From Gemmatimonadota bacterium (GTDB taxonomy: Bacteria > Gemmatimonadota > Gemmatimonadetes > Longimicrobiales > Gaopeijiaceae), in contig JAHHMJ010000390.1 in NCBI GenBank assembly GCA_018678395.1, positions 1-5,957 on the forward strand: a stretch of 5,957 nt of DNA. Direction: 5' to 3'. How positions within the stretch are numbered: position 1 is the first letter of the stretch; each line of letters begins with the position of its first letter. The translations under genes were made by a program, and so were the position numbers. This document shows, piece after piece, positions 5,510 through 5,957 of the stretch. The notes beneath the pieces were generated by a model, which saw only the letters and a program-made list of their open reading frames with translations, did not search any database and was not told the DNA's origin.

Positions 5510-5957
5510 CGCCGGCCTCCTCGTCGCTGCCGCCGCTCCCGGCGTCCTGCGTGGCGGGCTCGTCGACCTCGGCGGCGGCGGTGTCGCCCGCCGGCGCTGC
5601 CTCCAGCCCCTCGAGCGCGCCGCGCTCGATGACCACCGAATCCGCCCAGAGAACGTCGTAGACGGACTCCGTACCGAAGGCCCGCACCTCGACGTGAGGC
5701 AGATTGCGAGCCGAGAGGTGGACGGCCTCGCTCAACCCGTCGGTCAGCACGAGAACCTTCGCGCCCCCGAGTTCGATCGAAGCGAGGTAGTCACGCAGCG
5801 CAGCGGTCTTCGGCGCGTCCATCGCCAATGCGTCGATCATAACCACCCGGTCTTCGGCGGCGCGGGCGTTGAACGCCGACCGCCGAGCGAGGGCCTTGAC
5901 CTTCCGCGGGATCTTCTGGTTCCACGAGTGCGGGATCGGCGGGAACGCCCGACCACC
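5502..5957 (-). CDS. rplD: 50S ribosomal protein L4 (uL4), 3' part
   Basis: C-terminal 151 residues of L4; the start lies beyond the window edge. L4 binds 23S rRNA early in large-subunit assembly and its long loop reaches the peptide exit tunnel; in E. coli it also represses its own operon. Visible are the GG-x-x-F segment just after that loop (first residues GGRAF), the basic [19 protein letters not shown] stretch, the DAPKT motif, and SARNLP followed by [10 protein letters not shown], all in family order. The usual GPxPR after GG-x-x-F reads PPIPHSW here. After the normal end near GALEGLE there is a 32-residue acidic, Ala/Gly-rich tail with 9 Asp/Glu and no Lys/Arg. An in-frame GTG at 5846 lies inside the conserved domain and is not the start. 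The TGA stop overlaps the rplW start by 8 nt. Confidence 0.96.
   Translation of the reverse strand, partial: GGRAFPPIPHSWNQKIPRKVKALARRSAFNARAAEDRVVMIDALAMDAPKTAALRDYLASIELGGAKVLVLTDGLSEAVHLSARNLPHVEVRAFGTESVYDVLWADSVVIERGALEGLEAAPAGDTAAAEVDEPATQDAGSGGSDEEAGDA
5516..5522 (-). promoter_or_regulatory. Shine-Dalgarno of rplW inside rplD
   Basis: GAGGAGG on the transcript, 6 nt before the rplW ATG. It is the strongest ribosome binding site in the window and lies in the codons for Asp-Glu-Glu-Ala near the end of the acidic L4 tail, so the tail sequence and the rplW initiation signal share the same bases. Confidence 0.85.

Noticed and set aside
5502..5846. Separate 114-residue gene starting at GTG 5846
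   Set aside because: The frame is open to the window edge and the upstream residues are conserved L4 sequence, so this is only an internal codon of rplD.

Overview
The window is one continuous block of ribosomal protein genes, all on the minus strand. It covers the second half of the bacterial S10 operon joined directly to the first half of the spc operon. In transcription order (high to low coordinates) the genes are rplD (3' part only), rplW, rplB, rpsS, rplV, rpsC, rplP, rpmC, rpsQ | rplN, rplX, rplE, rpsN, rpsH. The order is canonical, nothing is inserted, and all 13 complete genes are full length with no frameshift. The four bases after the rpsH stop (GGGA on the transcript) look like the start of the next ribosome binding site, so rplF probably follows outside the window.

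The packing is very tight. rplD and rplW overlap by 8 nt, and most other junctions are 1 to 28 nt, usually with a GAGG/GGAG-type Shine-Dalgarno placed inside or at the end of the preceding gene. Only two junctions are longer: rplX-rplE (79 nt) and rpsN's upstream gap after rplE (40 nt). Both carry a perfect inverted repeat. The rpsQ-rplN junction, where E. coli separates its S10 and spc operons, is only 13 nt here, so I infer a single transcription unit. No promoter, intrinsic terminator, tRNA, rRNA, mobile element or CRISPR is visible, and no stretch over 300 bases lacks a gene.

Together the genes supply large-subunit proteins L4, L23, L2, L22, L16, L29, L14, L24 and L5 and small-subunit proteins S19, S3, S17, S14 and S8. 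Several are primary rRNA binders or line the peptide exit tunnel, and S8 and L4 are known autoregulators of these operons in E. coli.

The source is a GC-rich bacterium. The S14 is the short zinc-binding (C+) type, and L4 carries an acidic tail. From remembered resemblance of L4 and L23 I would tentatively suggest Gemmatimonadota or a related lineage, but this cannot be settled without a search.

I found no undescribed biological system. The points worth a second look are modest: the acidic L4 tail that also encodes the rplW ribosome binding site, the hairpin-bearing rplX-rplE spacer at the position of the E. coli S8 autoregulatory site, and small terminal extensions on L5 and S17.
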